Source of the DNA: Seleniivibrio woodruffii
GTDB taxonomy: Bacteria > Chrysiogenota > Deferribacteres > Deferribacterales > Geovibrionaceae
DNA: 64,000 nt
Direction of reading: 5' to 3'
Assembly (NCBI RefSeq): GCF_004339245.1
Contig: NZ_SMGG01000005.1
Span: 186,001 to 250,000 of the forward strand
The notes below the pieces were generated by a model that had not been told where the DNA came from, did not search any database, and saw only the letters and a list, made by a program, of their open reading frames with translations. Below, piece by piece: positions 9,245 to 15,653 of the stretch; within the stretch, counting starts at the first letter, position 1, and each line of letters opens with the position of its first letter. Made by a program: the position numbers and the translations under genes.

Positions 9245-10033
9245 ATGGATATTTCTTCAAAAAGCGGCCCTTGTGCAAGGGCAATAATTCTCAGCAGAGA
9301 CAAAGAACACATAAAAGAGAAACACTCGCACCCGGAAGGTGAGCTTGTCCTCAACCTGAAAGGTAATATCAACTGCACAGTTAACAATACCTTATGGGTC
9401 ATACCCCAGCACTGTGCGTTCTTTATCCCCGGAAACAAACCGCATCAGGTTAAAACAGCTGCACACACAGACTACTGTCTGGCGTTCGTTAACCCCATCA
9501 TTGATGGGCTGCCTGAAAAGTGCGGATTCCTGACCCTCTCCCCCCTTCTGCGGGAGATGATCCTCCACATGGCAACTATGCCCGAAAACTATTATGAGAA
9601 CGATCACGACCTGCATTTCGCAAACGTCATGATAAACACTCTCATAAAAATGCCCGTTGCAAGCTACAGCATGTCAATTCCCTACAGCCCGAAACTGAAA
9701 GAGATTGCAGACGTGCTCTCCTCGGACCCTTCAGACAGAAGAACCGTTGCCGAATGGGCGAAAACAATGGGCATGTCGGAAAGAACCCTCGCAAGGCTGG
9801 TCATAAACGAGACCGGACTGACGTTCGGTCAATGGCGCCAGCAGTTCCAGCTTTTTGCGGCTCTGCGGAAACTGGAAACCGGAAGCTCAATTCAGCAGAC
9901 GGCCTGGGATCTCGGGTATGAATCCGTTACAGCATTTATAACCATGTTCAAAAAGCACTTCGGAAAACCGCCCCGCAAGTATCTGGCGGAACACGAAGAC
10001 GAAATTTTATACCCAAGTTTTCACGGAATTTAA
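9245..10033 (+). CDS. AraC-family transcriptional regulator (cupin sensor)
   Basis: 262 residues. An N-terminal cupin-type sensor (HSHPEGELVLNLKG, then IPGNKPHQVK) is followed by a C-terminal AraC DNA-binding domain (RTVAEWAKTMGMSERTLARL and SIQQTAWDLGYESVTAFITMFKKHFGKPP). This resembles the NimR/YdeO-like branch that often controls efflux or stress genes. It has a GGTGGA ribosome-binding site and its own terminator. It is divergent from the decahaem cytochrome, so it is a candidate regulator of that gene, though this is only positional. Confidence 0.9.
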   Translation: MDISSKSGPCARAIILSRDKEHIKEKHSHPEGELVLNLKGNINCTVNNTLWVIPQHCAFFIPGNKPHQVKTAAHTDYCLAFVNPIIDGLPEKCGFLTLSPLLREMILHMATMPENYYENDHDLHFANVMINTLIKMPVASYSMSIPYSPKLKEIADVLSSDPSDRRTVAEWAKTMGMSERTLARLVINETGLTFGQWRQQFQLFAALRKLETGSSIQQTAWDLGYESVTAFITMFKKHFGKPPRKYLAEHEDEILYPSFHGI

Positions 10034-10068
10034 AAGTTTCCGGTTTTTTTATATTTTTTAAATGAAAA

Positions 10069-10107
10069 GAGGGCATCATTCCTGACGGAGTGATGCCCTC
10101 TTTCTTT
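10069..10107 (+). terminator. Intrinsic terminator of the AraC gene
   Basis: Strong hairpin with arms GAGGGCATCATTCC and GGAGTGATGCCCTC around a TGAC loop, followed by TTTCTTT. Confidence 0.85.
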
Positions 10108-10112
10108 CAAAT

Positions 10113-10160
10113 CGGGATGACAGGATTGATGGCGAAACAAGTTCGCCAAATCTTGCATCC
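10113..10160. repeat. tRNA-Pro 3'-end fragment joined to a GAAACAAGTTC palindrome
   Basis: Begins with the 3' end of the neighbouring tRNA-Pro (CGGGATGACAGGATT) and runs into GGCGAAACAAGTTCGCC. The whole 48 bases can fold as one imperfect hairpin, because GGATG at the left pairs with CATCC at the right. It is preceded by the same TTTCAAAT seen after the intact tRNA, so it looks like a decayed duplicate of the tRNA 3' end. Confidence 0.6.
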
Positions 10161-10169
10161 TTCAAATTA

Positions 10170-10209
10170 AAAAAGGGACATCAGCCATTCGGCTAATGCC
10201 CCTTTTTTT
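10170..10209 (-). terminator. Terminator downstream of tRNA-Pro
   Basis: Symmetric A-stretch, hairpin, T-stretch structure (GGGaCATcAGCC / GGCTaATGcCCC) directly 3' of the tRNA on the minus strand; it can terminate in both directions. Confidence 0.8.
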
Positions 10210-10213
10210 CAAA

Positions 10214-10287
10214 TCGGGATGACAGGATTTGAACCTGCGACCACCTGTTCCCAAGACAGGTACGCTACCAAGCTGCGCTACATCCCG
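10214..10287 (-). tRNA. tRNA-Pro (anticodon TGG)
   Basis: On the minus strand a complete cloverleaf can be drawn. The 7-bp acceptor stem is CGGGATG/CATCCCG, followed by D arm GCGCAGC...GC, anticodon stem CCTGT/ACAGG and loop CTTGGGA giving anticodon TGG. The T arm is GCAGG-TTCAAAT-CCTGT, with discriminator A. CCA is not encoded (ATTT follows). It reads CCA and by wobble other proline codons. A disrupted copy lies upstream in the same transcript. Confidence 0.95.
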
Positions 10288-10322
10288 AACGTTATATTCA
10301 TAAGTTAAACTCAAATCCTGAA

Positions 10323-10422
10323 GATGACAGGATTGAGCCCGAAACAAGTTCGGGCGCCTGCGGCTGAACCTGCGACCACCTGTTCCCAAGACAGGTACGC
10401 TACCAAGCTGCGCTACATCCCG
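10323..10422 (-). pseudogene. Disrupted tRNA-Pro copy with a 30-base palindromic insert in the T arm
   Basis: Sixty-one bases (10365-10425) are identical to the 5' part of the intact tRNA-Pro. At 10335-10364 thirty extra bases containing GCCCGAAACAAGTTCGGGC split the T loop, and the 3' acceptor strand has lost its outer pairs (AAGATG instead of CGGGATG). It cannot form a normal tRNA. It is nearest to the promoter, so it is probably transcribed with the intact gene. Confidence 0.8.
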
Positions 10423-10443
10423 AACTCTTTTCAAAGAGATATA

Positions 10444-10472
10444 TCTATAGTTGACCGGAACATAAATGTCAA
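10444..10472 (-). promoter_or_regulatory. Sigma-70 promoter of the tRNA-Pro locus
   Basis: Minus strand TTGACA (10472-10467), 17-base spacer, TATAGA (10449-10444). It sits just before the disrupted tRNA and would drive both it and the intact copy. Confidence 0.75.
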
Positions 10473-10493
10473 GCTGATACAAGCATAAAAAAA

Positions 10494-10512
10494 GGGAGAG
10501 CCTCGGCTCCCC
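10494..10512. terminator. Terminator hairpin, left copy flanking the 153-bp repeat
   Basis: GGGAGAGCCTCGGCTCCCC preceded by seven A (a T run on the minus strand). The same hairpin recurs on the other side of the repeat at 10665-10691. Confidence 0.65.
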
Positions 10513-10664
10513 TCAGACTGATGACAAACTATAGTTTTGCTTTATTGCACCCTCCTTTGGGAAAGGAGGGCAGGGTGGATTTCCCTGCTAATAAAAGAAA
10601 ATCCCTCCAAACCTCCCTTTGGCAAAGGGAGGCTTAAGAGCGCAAAGCAAACTTTGTCAACAAC
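10512..10664 (+). mobile_element. 153-bp MITE-like repeat, copy 1
   Basis: Runs from CTCAGACTGATG to TTTGTCAACAAC. It is the reverse complement of 34002-34154 with one mismatch in 153 bases. It encodes no protein and contains two strong internal hairpins (CCTCCTTTGGGAAAGGAGG and CCTCCCTTTGGCAAAGGGAGG) plus imperfect subterminal inverted repeats (AGTTTTGCTTT / AAAGCAAACT). It sits inside a duplicated terminator. See the corresponding finding. Confidence 0.75.
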
Positions 10665-10691
10665 ATAAGGGGGAGCCTCGGCTCCCCTTAT
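10665..10691 (-). terminator. Terminator of the DASS transporter, right copy flanking the repeat
   Basis: ATAAGGGGGAGCC/GGCTCCCCTTAT hairpin six bases after the transporter stop codon. The T run expected on the minus strand is replaced by the repeat; the left-hand copy (10494-10512) retains the poly-T. Confidence 0.6.
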
Positions 10692-10696
10692 GTTGA

Positions 10697-12436
10697 TTAT
10701 TTAACTACGTTCAGTGCCCACTCAGGAACAACACCAAACTGTATGCCGAACAGAGGGACAGATATCAGATAGACTATAAGCACAGTTACCACGATACCTA
10801 TTATATTAAGTCCGAAGCCGCTCTTAACCATCTGCGGGATGGTGACATAACCCGAACCGAAAACTATCGCATTGGGAGGAGTCGCAACTGGCAGCATGAA
10901 TGCGCACGAAGCGGCTATGGCCGCAGGAATAGTGAGCAGAAGCGGGCTTTGGCCAAGTCCGATTGCAACAGCAGACAGAATGGGCATTACCATTGCCGCT
11001 GTGGCGGTGTTTGACGTAAGCTCCGTCAGGAAGATGATGAGCGTTGTGACGGCAACTATCAGAACAAAAATTGAAGCTCCCTCAAGCAGGCTCACCTGAT
11101 TTCCGATCCACTCCGCAAGACCTGTGGCCTGAAATCCATCGGACAGTGCAAGACCGCCGCCGAAAAGGATAAGAACACCCCAGGGCATTTTGGAGGCCCA
11201 GTGCCAGTCCATAACAAAGCTGTTCTTTTTCAGGTCTATGGGAATAAGGAAAAGAAGCAGTGCGCCCATCATGGCCACGGCAGAATCCGTCACCATTGAA
11301 GGATCGGGGAAAAGTGCTGAAACAGGCTTAATGAATATCCAGCCAAGAGCCGTTACAGCGAAAACAACTGCGGTGTATCTTTCGCCCTTGTTCATTTTTC
11401 CCATCCCTTTCAGTTCTTTATCAATAAGTTCCTTACCGCCTGGAACCCTTTTCAGATCCATGGGGTTTGCGAACTTGACGAGCCATAACCAGCAAAGAGG
11501 CAGGAAGATGACCACAAGGGGCACGCCCACAAGGAGCCAGTTGGCAAATGTTATTTCAAAGCCGTAGGTTTTGTTAAGATATCCGGCAAGAACCGTGTTG
11601 GGAGGCGTTCCGATAAGCGTTGCGATACCGCCGATGGAAGCCGCATATGCTATACCCAGCATAAGGTTAAGGCCGAAAGTAAATTTTTCGGGTGAAAAGT
11701 CTATCTCTTTATCAAGGCCTTCTTTTTTGCCCTCGTCAATAACGTGTGCAATGATAGCAAGGCCTATGGGCATCATCATAACCGTTGTTGCGGTGTTTGA
11801 AACAAAAGCGGAAAGAGCCGCTGTTGCAACCATGAAGCCCAGAACTATTCTGTTAGGCGAAAAACCGATGAACTTGACAATGTTCATAGCGATGCGTCTG
11901 TGCAGGTTCCACTTCTGCATGGAAAGTGCAATGATGAAGCCGCCCATGAACAGGAAAATAAGGTGGTTAGCATAGGGCGTTGTCGCTTTTGCGGCGGGCA
12001 GAAGCCCCAGTGCCGGAAACAGAGGGATAGGCAGAAGGCTGGTTGCAGGAATCGGGAGCGATTCGCACATCCACCATGTGGCCATCAGAAAAGTGATGGC
12101 GGCCATTTTCTGAGCCGCAGGCTCCATTCCCGCAGGTGCAGGCAGAACAAGAGCCAGAATGAAGAGCAGCGGACCGAGAAACAGACCGATAAGCTGTCTT
12201 CTGGTATAGCCTTTGGGTTCTTCAACGTTCATTCCGCCGGGAGTGGGCTTCACCCTGTTTGAAGTTTCAGCGGGTGATGATTCCATTTCGTCGGCGATGT
12301 CCACATCCTTTTCGTTGGACATGGATGACTGCATGGCCTTTCTCATCTTCATGGCCATCGCTTTCGGGCTGAACAGAACGAGAGCTTTCGTCTCGTAGTG
12401 CATGTCCCACATACGGGACCAAAATGCTGTTAACAT
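10697..12436 (-). CDS. SLC13/DASS-family anion (dicarboxylate) : cation symporter
   Basis: 579 residues. A hydrophilic N-terminal extension of about 85 residues precedes a polytopic membrane protein of 11-13 segments. Both hallmark substrate/Na+ motifs of the divalent-anion:Na+ symporter family are visible: SNTATTVMMMP near residue 215 and SNTATAAMVMP near 485. The family imports C4-dicarboxylates, citrate, sulfate or similar anions with sodium. A GGAG precedes the ATG. The long soluble N-terminus is unusual for the family. It is divergent from the EamA permease, with 264 A/T-rich bases between them in which I see nothing else. Confidence 0.88.
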   Translation of the reverse strand: MLTAFWSRMWDMHYETKALVLFSPKAMAMKMRKAMQSSMSNEKDVDIADEMESSPAETSNRVKPTPGGMNVEEPKGYTRRQLIGLFLGPLLFILALVLPAPAGMEPAAQKMAAITFLMATWWMCESLPIPATSLLPIPLFPALGLLPAAKATTPYANHLIFLFMGGFIIALSMQKWNLHRRIAMNIVKFIGFSPNRIVLGFMVATAALSAFVSNTATTVMMMPIGLAIIAHVIDEGKKEGLDKEIDFSPEKFTFGLNLMLGIAYAASIGGIATLIGTPPNTVLAGYLNKTYGFEITFANWLLVGVPLVVIFLPLCWLWLVKFANPMDLKRVPGGKELIDKELKGMGKMNKGERYTAVVFAVTALGWIFIKPVSALFPDPSMVTDSAVAMMGALLLFLIPIDLKKNSFVMDWHWASKMPWGVLILFGGGLALSDGFQATGLAEWIGNQVSLLEGASIFVLIVAVTTLIIFLTELTSNTATAAMVMPILSAVAIGLGQSPLLLTIPAAIAASCAFMLPVATPPNAIVFGSGYVTIPQMVKSGFGLNIIGIVVTVLIVYLISVPLFGIQFGVVPEWALNVVK

Positions 12437-12700
12437 GACAACTCCGTAAATAACGTTTTTTGATTTTTACCTGATGTTGAAATAATCAACTAAAACAAAT
12501 CATAAAAATACAGCACCTGTTTGTTTCGGGTATGTAATATATCTAAGTAAAAAAACACAATCAAGTTTTATTTTGGCATGCACTTATCAAAAATCCTCAT
12601 AGGGAACATATGTTTATAAATTTTATTCCGCCGACAGCCTAACTTATTGACTTTTTTCTCCAAAGAGCTTATCCATATCTTTTGCCTGTGGGGATGATAA

Positions 12701-13567
12701 ATGTTAAAAGGAATTATTGCCGCCGCTCTCTCGGCGATCTGCTATGGCACGCTCGTTATTTTCGGCAAAATAGGCATGACGCTGGAGCTGACATCCGTCC
12801 GTATGCTCACCCTGCGGTTCATTTTCGCCGCTATTCTGCTGTTCCTTTTTTTCGGGATAAAAGATATCAGACAGCTCCGCCCCACAAAGACCATGCTGGC
12901 AAAATGCGCTTTTCTGGGCATATTTTTCTATCTGGGTCAAAGCCTTATGTTTTTCAGATCAATAGAGTACATCCCCGCCTCAACGGCATCTCTGATACTC
13001 TATTTCTATCCTCTGGTGGTTCTCATAATTTCTGTGATATTTCTGAAAGAAAAATTCAGGATGTCGTCTCTGTTTTCTGTTCTGCTTATTCTCGGCGGTT
13101 GCAGTCTGGTCTTTTTCGATGCGTTTCAGCGCAGTTTTGACATAAGGGGAATAATGTTCGCCGGACTGTCGGTTATACTGTTTTCAACTTATCTTATAGT
13201 GGCACAGATAATTCTGAAAAATGAGAACTCAACCACGGCAACATTTTATGTGACGCTCTTCACAGCAATAGGCTACACTGTCTTAAACGGCGGCACAGGC
13301 TTGGCAGGGATCACCCAGCAGCAGCTTGCCCTCTGCGTCGCTCTGGGGCTTATCCCCTCTGCACTTGCAATGTGGCTTCTTTATGCAGGCCTTAAAATTA
13401 TCGGTGCGGCATACACGTCCATTTTCAGCTCCATCGAACCTGTAATGACACTTATTCTGGCGGGAATTTTCCTTGGCGAGGAGATAGTGGCGTTTCAGAT
13501 ATTCGGTGTGATTCTGCTGATAGCGGGAATTATAGTACCGAATTTGAGGCTGTATAAAAGGTATTGA
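12701..13567 (+). CDS. EamA-like drug/metabolite transporter (DMT) permease
   Basis: 288 residues with ten predicted membrane helices arranged as two five-helix EamA repeats; the second repeat contains SSIEPVMTLILAGIFLGE, typical of the family. DMT permeases export amino acids, metabolites or drugs; the substrate cannot be read from sequence. The start has GGGGATGATAA upstream. It stands alone, followed by a repeat-rich spacer. Confidence 0.87.
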   Translation: MLKGIIAAALSAICYGTLVIFGKIGMTLELTSVRMLTLRFIFAAILLFLFFGIKDIRQLRPTKTMLAKCAFLGIFFYLGQSLMFFRSIEYIPASTASLILYFYPLVVLIISVIFLKEKFRMSSLFSVLLILGGCSLVFFDAFQRSFDIRGIMFAGLSVILFSTYLIVAQIILKNENSTTATFYVTLFTAIGYTVLNGGTGLAGITQQQLALCVALGLIPSALAMWLLYAGLKIIGAAYTSIFSSIEPVMTLILAGIFLGEEIVAFQIFGVILLIAGIIVPNLRLYKRY

Positions 13568-13585
13568 ACAAGCAAGGATTTTCGG

Positions 13586-13612
13586 GTCATTCTGAATGAA
13601 ATGAAGAATCTC
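13586..13612. repeat. Dispersed GTCATTCTGA...AAGAATCTC repeat
   Basis: Short copy of a repeat also seen at 24063, 33899 and 44298. These share the GTCAT(T/C)CTGA start and the GAAG(A/G)AT(C/T)T core. Confidence 0.6.
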
Positions 13613-13650
13613 GGCATTAAGAAGCAATTTCTACACCTAGAAACAGCCAT

Positions 13651-13720
13651 CACCTTTATGGCAGTAACTCGTCCAGCTTCTCTAACATCTTGTAAAAAAT
13701 GACCTCCTGTCATTTTTTAC
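13651..13720. repeat. Duplicate of the 3' end of the 150-aa gene plus a 12-bp inverted repeat
   Basis: Bases 13651-13682 match 13815-13846 (the end of the following minus-strand gene) with about three or four mismatches. Next to it, 13692-13720 is a perfect inverted repeat (GTAAAAAATGAC, five-base loop, GTCATTTTTTAC) that looks like a bidirectional terminator. This suggests remains of a second copy of that gene. Confidence 0.6.
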
Positions 13721-13819
13721 CAACGCTTCGCACAGGTAAAACCTTTGCTCCGCTCACACTACGGCGGTTCTCAGGAATAAATACCTTCAAACCTCCTTCG
13801 TGAGGTGCATCCTGCACCT

Positions 13820-14272
13820 TTATGGCAATAGTTCGTCCAGCTTCTCCTTCCAGTCGTCAGTGTCCGATATGACTATTGTGTTGTAGCCTTTGGCTTTGAT
13901 GTATGATGTGATGCGGGTGAGGCTGTTTTTGTCCCTTGCCTGAACCACGACAAAATCGCCCTCCAGCTTAGCAGGTTCGCCTATTGAGCTTCTCACCTGT
14001 TCAAGGAGCGCAACAAGTCTCTTAACCCCTTCCTGAAAAACGTATTTATCTCTTGAAACTTCTTTTGCATCGTCAAACGACAGACCGCTCATGTCTCTGG
14101 CGGAGAAGACTATCATCCCCAGCTTCTGCATATAGATGCTTGTGGAGCCGAACTCCTCGCTGATGAGCTTTCCGGCATATTCCAGCACCTTATCCTTTGC
14201 GCTGTGGTCGCCGTATTTCAGCTTTTCGGCCATTTTCACCAGATTGTCGGCGATGTCGTATGTTTTTCCCAT
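13820..14272 (-). CDS. Conserved-looking hypothetical protein
   Basis: 150 residues, soluble, no signal peptide and no motif I recognise. The N-terminal half is helical; the C-terminal half (LEGDFVVVQARDKNSLTRIT...GYNTIVISDTDDW) looks like an alternating beta/alpha fold. It lies 4 bases downstream of the diguanylate cyclase gene in the same direction, so it is co-transcribed and may belong to the same signalling function. A duplicate of its last 30 bases lies 165 bases further downstream. I assign no function. Confidence 0.7.
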   Translation of the reverse strand: MGKTYDIADNLVKMAEKLKYGDHSAKDKVLEYAGKLISEEFGSTSIYMQKLGMIVFSARDMSGLSFDDAKEVSRDKYVFQEGVKRLVALLEQVRSSIGEPAKLEGDFVVVQARDKNSLTRITSYIKAKGYNTIVISDTDDWKEKLDELLP

Positions 14273-14276
14273 TTAC

Positions 14277-15593
14277 CTACTCGCAGCAGAAAACGAATCT
14301 GTTTTTGCCGCTGCCCTTTGCAATATACATTGCTCTGTCGGCCTGCGCCATCAGTTTTACTGCATCCCGACTGTCGTCCGGATATATGCTTATGCCCATA
14401 CTGGCACCGACATGGAACACCTTGCCTTTTATGGTCAGTTCTTTGTTTATGTTCTCAAGGATGCGTTCGGCAACCTCTTCTATCTCCCGCACATCGTGCA
14501 CGCCCTCCAGAAGCACCACAAACTCATCCCCGCCTATTCTGGCGGCGGTATCGGATTTTCTGACAGACTCATTAAGCCTGTCGGCTATCTCTTTAAGGGC
14601 TATGTCCCCTGCGGCGTGGCCGAGGGTATCGTTAACGGGTTTGAAGCCGTCAAGGTCTATGTATATAAGAGCGGAACGCTGTCCGTCCCTTTTTCTGCGC
14701 TCAATGGACTGGTTTATCCTGTCGGAGAGCAGGTCACGGTTGGGGAGCCCCGTCAGGGTGTCATGGAGAGCCAGATAGCGGATGTACTCCTCCTGAATCT
14801 TCTTCTGAGTGACATCACGGATAACCACCTGCACAGCCATCCGCCCGTCAAGACTGAACGGTATGGAGGCGAACTCTATATGGGCTATGCGTCCGTCCTT
14901 GCGCACTATTTTCGATTCGGACAGCGGCATTGAGGATTCCTCTTCGTAGAGCTTTTTCAGCCGCTCGGCTATTCTGGGTCTGTCCTCTTCCGGAAAAAAG
15001 CCGAGAACCTCTGCTCCCAGAATATCCTCTGCTGCACCGCCGAATATTTTTGCGGCGGCGGGATTGACGTATTTAACAACGCCGTCACGGTGGATAATGA
15101 TTCCGTCCGGCGAATATTCCACAAGCTGTCTGTATCTCTTCTCGGAATAGATGAGTTCCTTTTCTATTGCCTTTTTGTCGGTGATATCCCGAACTGAGGC
15201 AACTATCATCTTTCTGCGGCTGTCCAGCACACGGGTCAGAAACACCTCGACATCCAGAACAACGCCGTCAGCGGGTCGCTTGATCTGCCATGTAAACGCC
15301 TGATCCTGACCGTTCACTGCATCGGCAAAATATTTTCGTCCCGCCTGAAAATTGATATCGTCGGCGGAGAAATGATAGAAATTCGCCAGAATCTGCATCT
15401 GTTCATCGCATATTCCGAGCATTTTCAACAGCTTATTGTTATAGCTCAGTATATTGCCCTTAACGTCGTGAACGATTATGGCATCGTGGATACCATGGAG
15501 CACCCCCGCCAGAAAGCGTGGATTCTCGTGACCGTCAATGGGTCTGGGAAGCTGAACCGATTTTGTTTTGCCGCCGGACTTCAATGTAGTCAT
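14277..15593 (-). CDS. Diguanylate cyclase with two PAS domains
   Basis: 438 residues, soluble: two PAS modules (about 25-145 and 150-270, with the PAC-like RKMIVASVRDIT and VQVVIRDVT ends), then a GGDEF domain. The active site is RIGGDEFVVLLEG. An allosteric I-site RKSD lies exactly five residues before GGDEF, so the enzyme should make cyclic di-GMP from two GTP and be feedback-inhibited. PAS inputs suggest redox, light or small-ligand sensing. It is divergent from recC and leads a two-gene operon with the 150-residue hypothetical. A PilZ receptor (49.7 kb) and HD-GYP enzyme (40 kb) complete the pathway in this window. Confidence 0.93.
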   Translation of the reverse strand: MTTLKSGGKTKSVQLPRPIDGHENPRFLAGVLHGIHDAIIVHDVKGNILSYNNKLLKMLGICDEQMQILANFYHFSADDINFQAGRKYFADAVNGQDQAFTWQIKRPADGVVLDVEVFLTRVLDSRRKMIVASVRDITDKKAIEKELIYSEKRYRQLVEYSPDGIIIHRDGVVKYVNPAAAKIFGGAAEDILGAEVLGFFPEEDRPRIAERLKKLYEEESSMPLSESKIVRKDGRIAHIEFASIPFSLDGRMAVQVVIRDVTQKKIQEEYIRYLALHDTLTGLPNRDLLSDRINQSIERRKRDGQRSALIYIDLDGFKPVNDTLGHAAGDIALKEIADRLNESVRKSDTAARIGGDEFVVLLEGVHDVREIEEVAERILENINKELTIKGKVFHVGASMGISIYPDDSRDAVKLMAQADRAMYIAKGSGKNRFVFCCE

Positions 15594-15641
15594 AAAGTTA
15601 AAACCCGTATTTAAACACTTTTAATACTCTAATTATATAGC

Positions 15642-15647
15642 TATAAT
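15642..15647 (+). promoter_or_regulatory. -10 box of recC, implying a leaderless transcript
   Basis: Perfect TATAAT ending six bases before the recC ATG at 15654. Transcription would begin at or next to the start codon. There is no Shine-Dalgarno sequence in ATTCCGTT. The -35 region (about 15619) is weak. Confidence 0.5.
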
Positions 15648-15653
15648 TCCGTT

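Noticed and set aside
10162-10482. Minus-strand open frame with a repeated peptide (DVAQLGSVPVLGTGG twice)
   Set aside because: It is translation through the intact and disrupted tRNA-Pro sequences.
14136-14933. 265-codon plus-strand open frame
   Set aside because: Antisense to the diguanylate cyclase, no start signal or recognisable domain.
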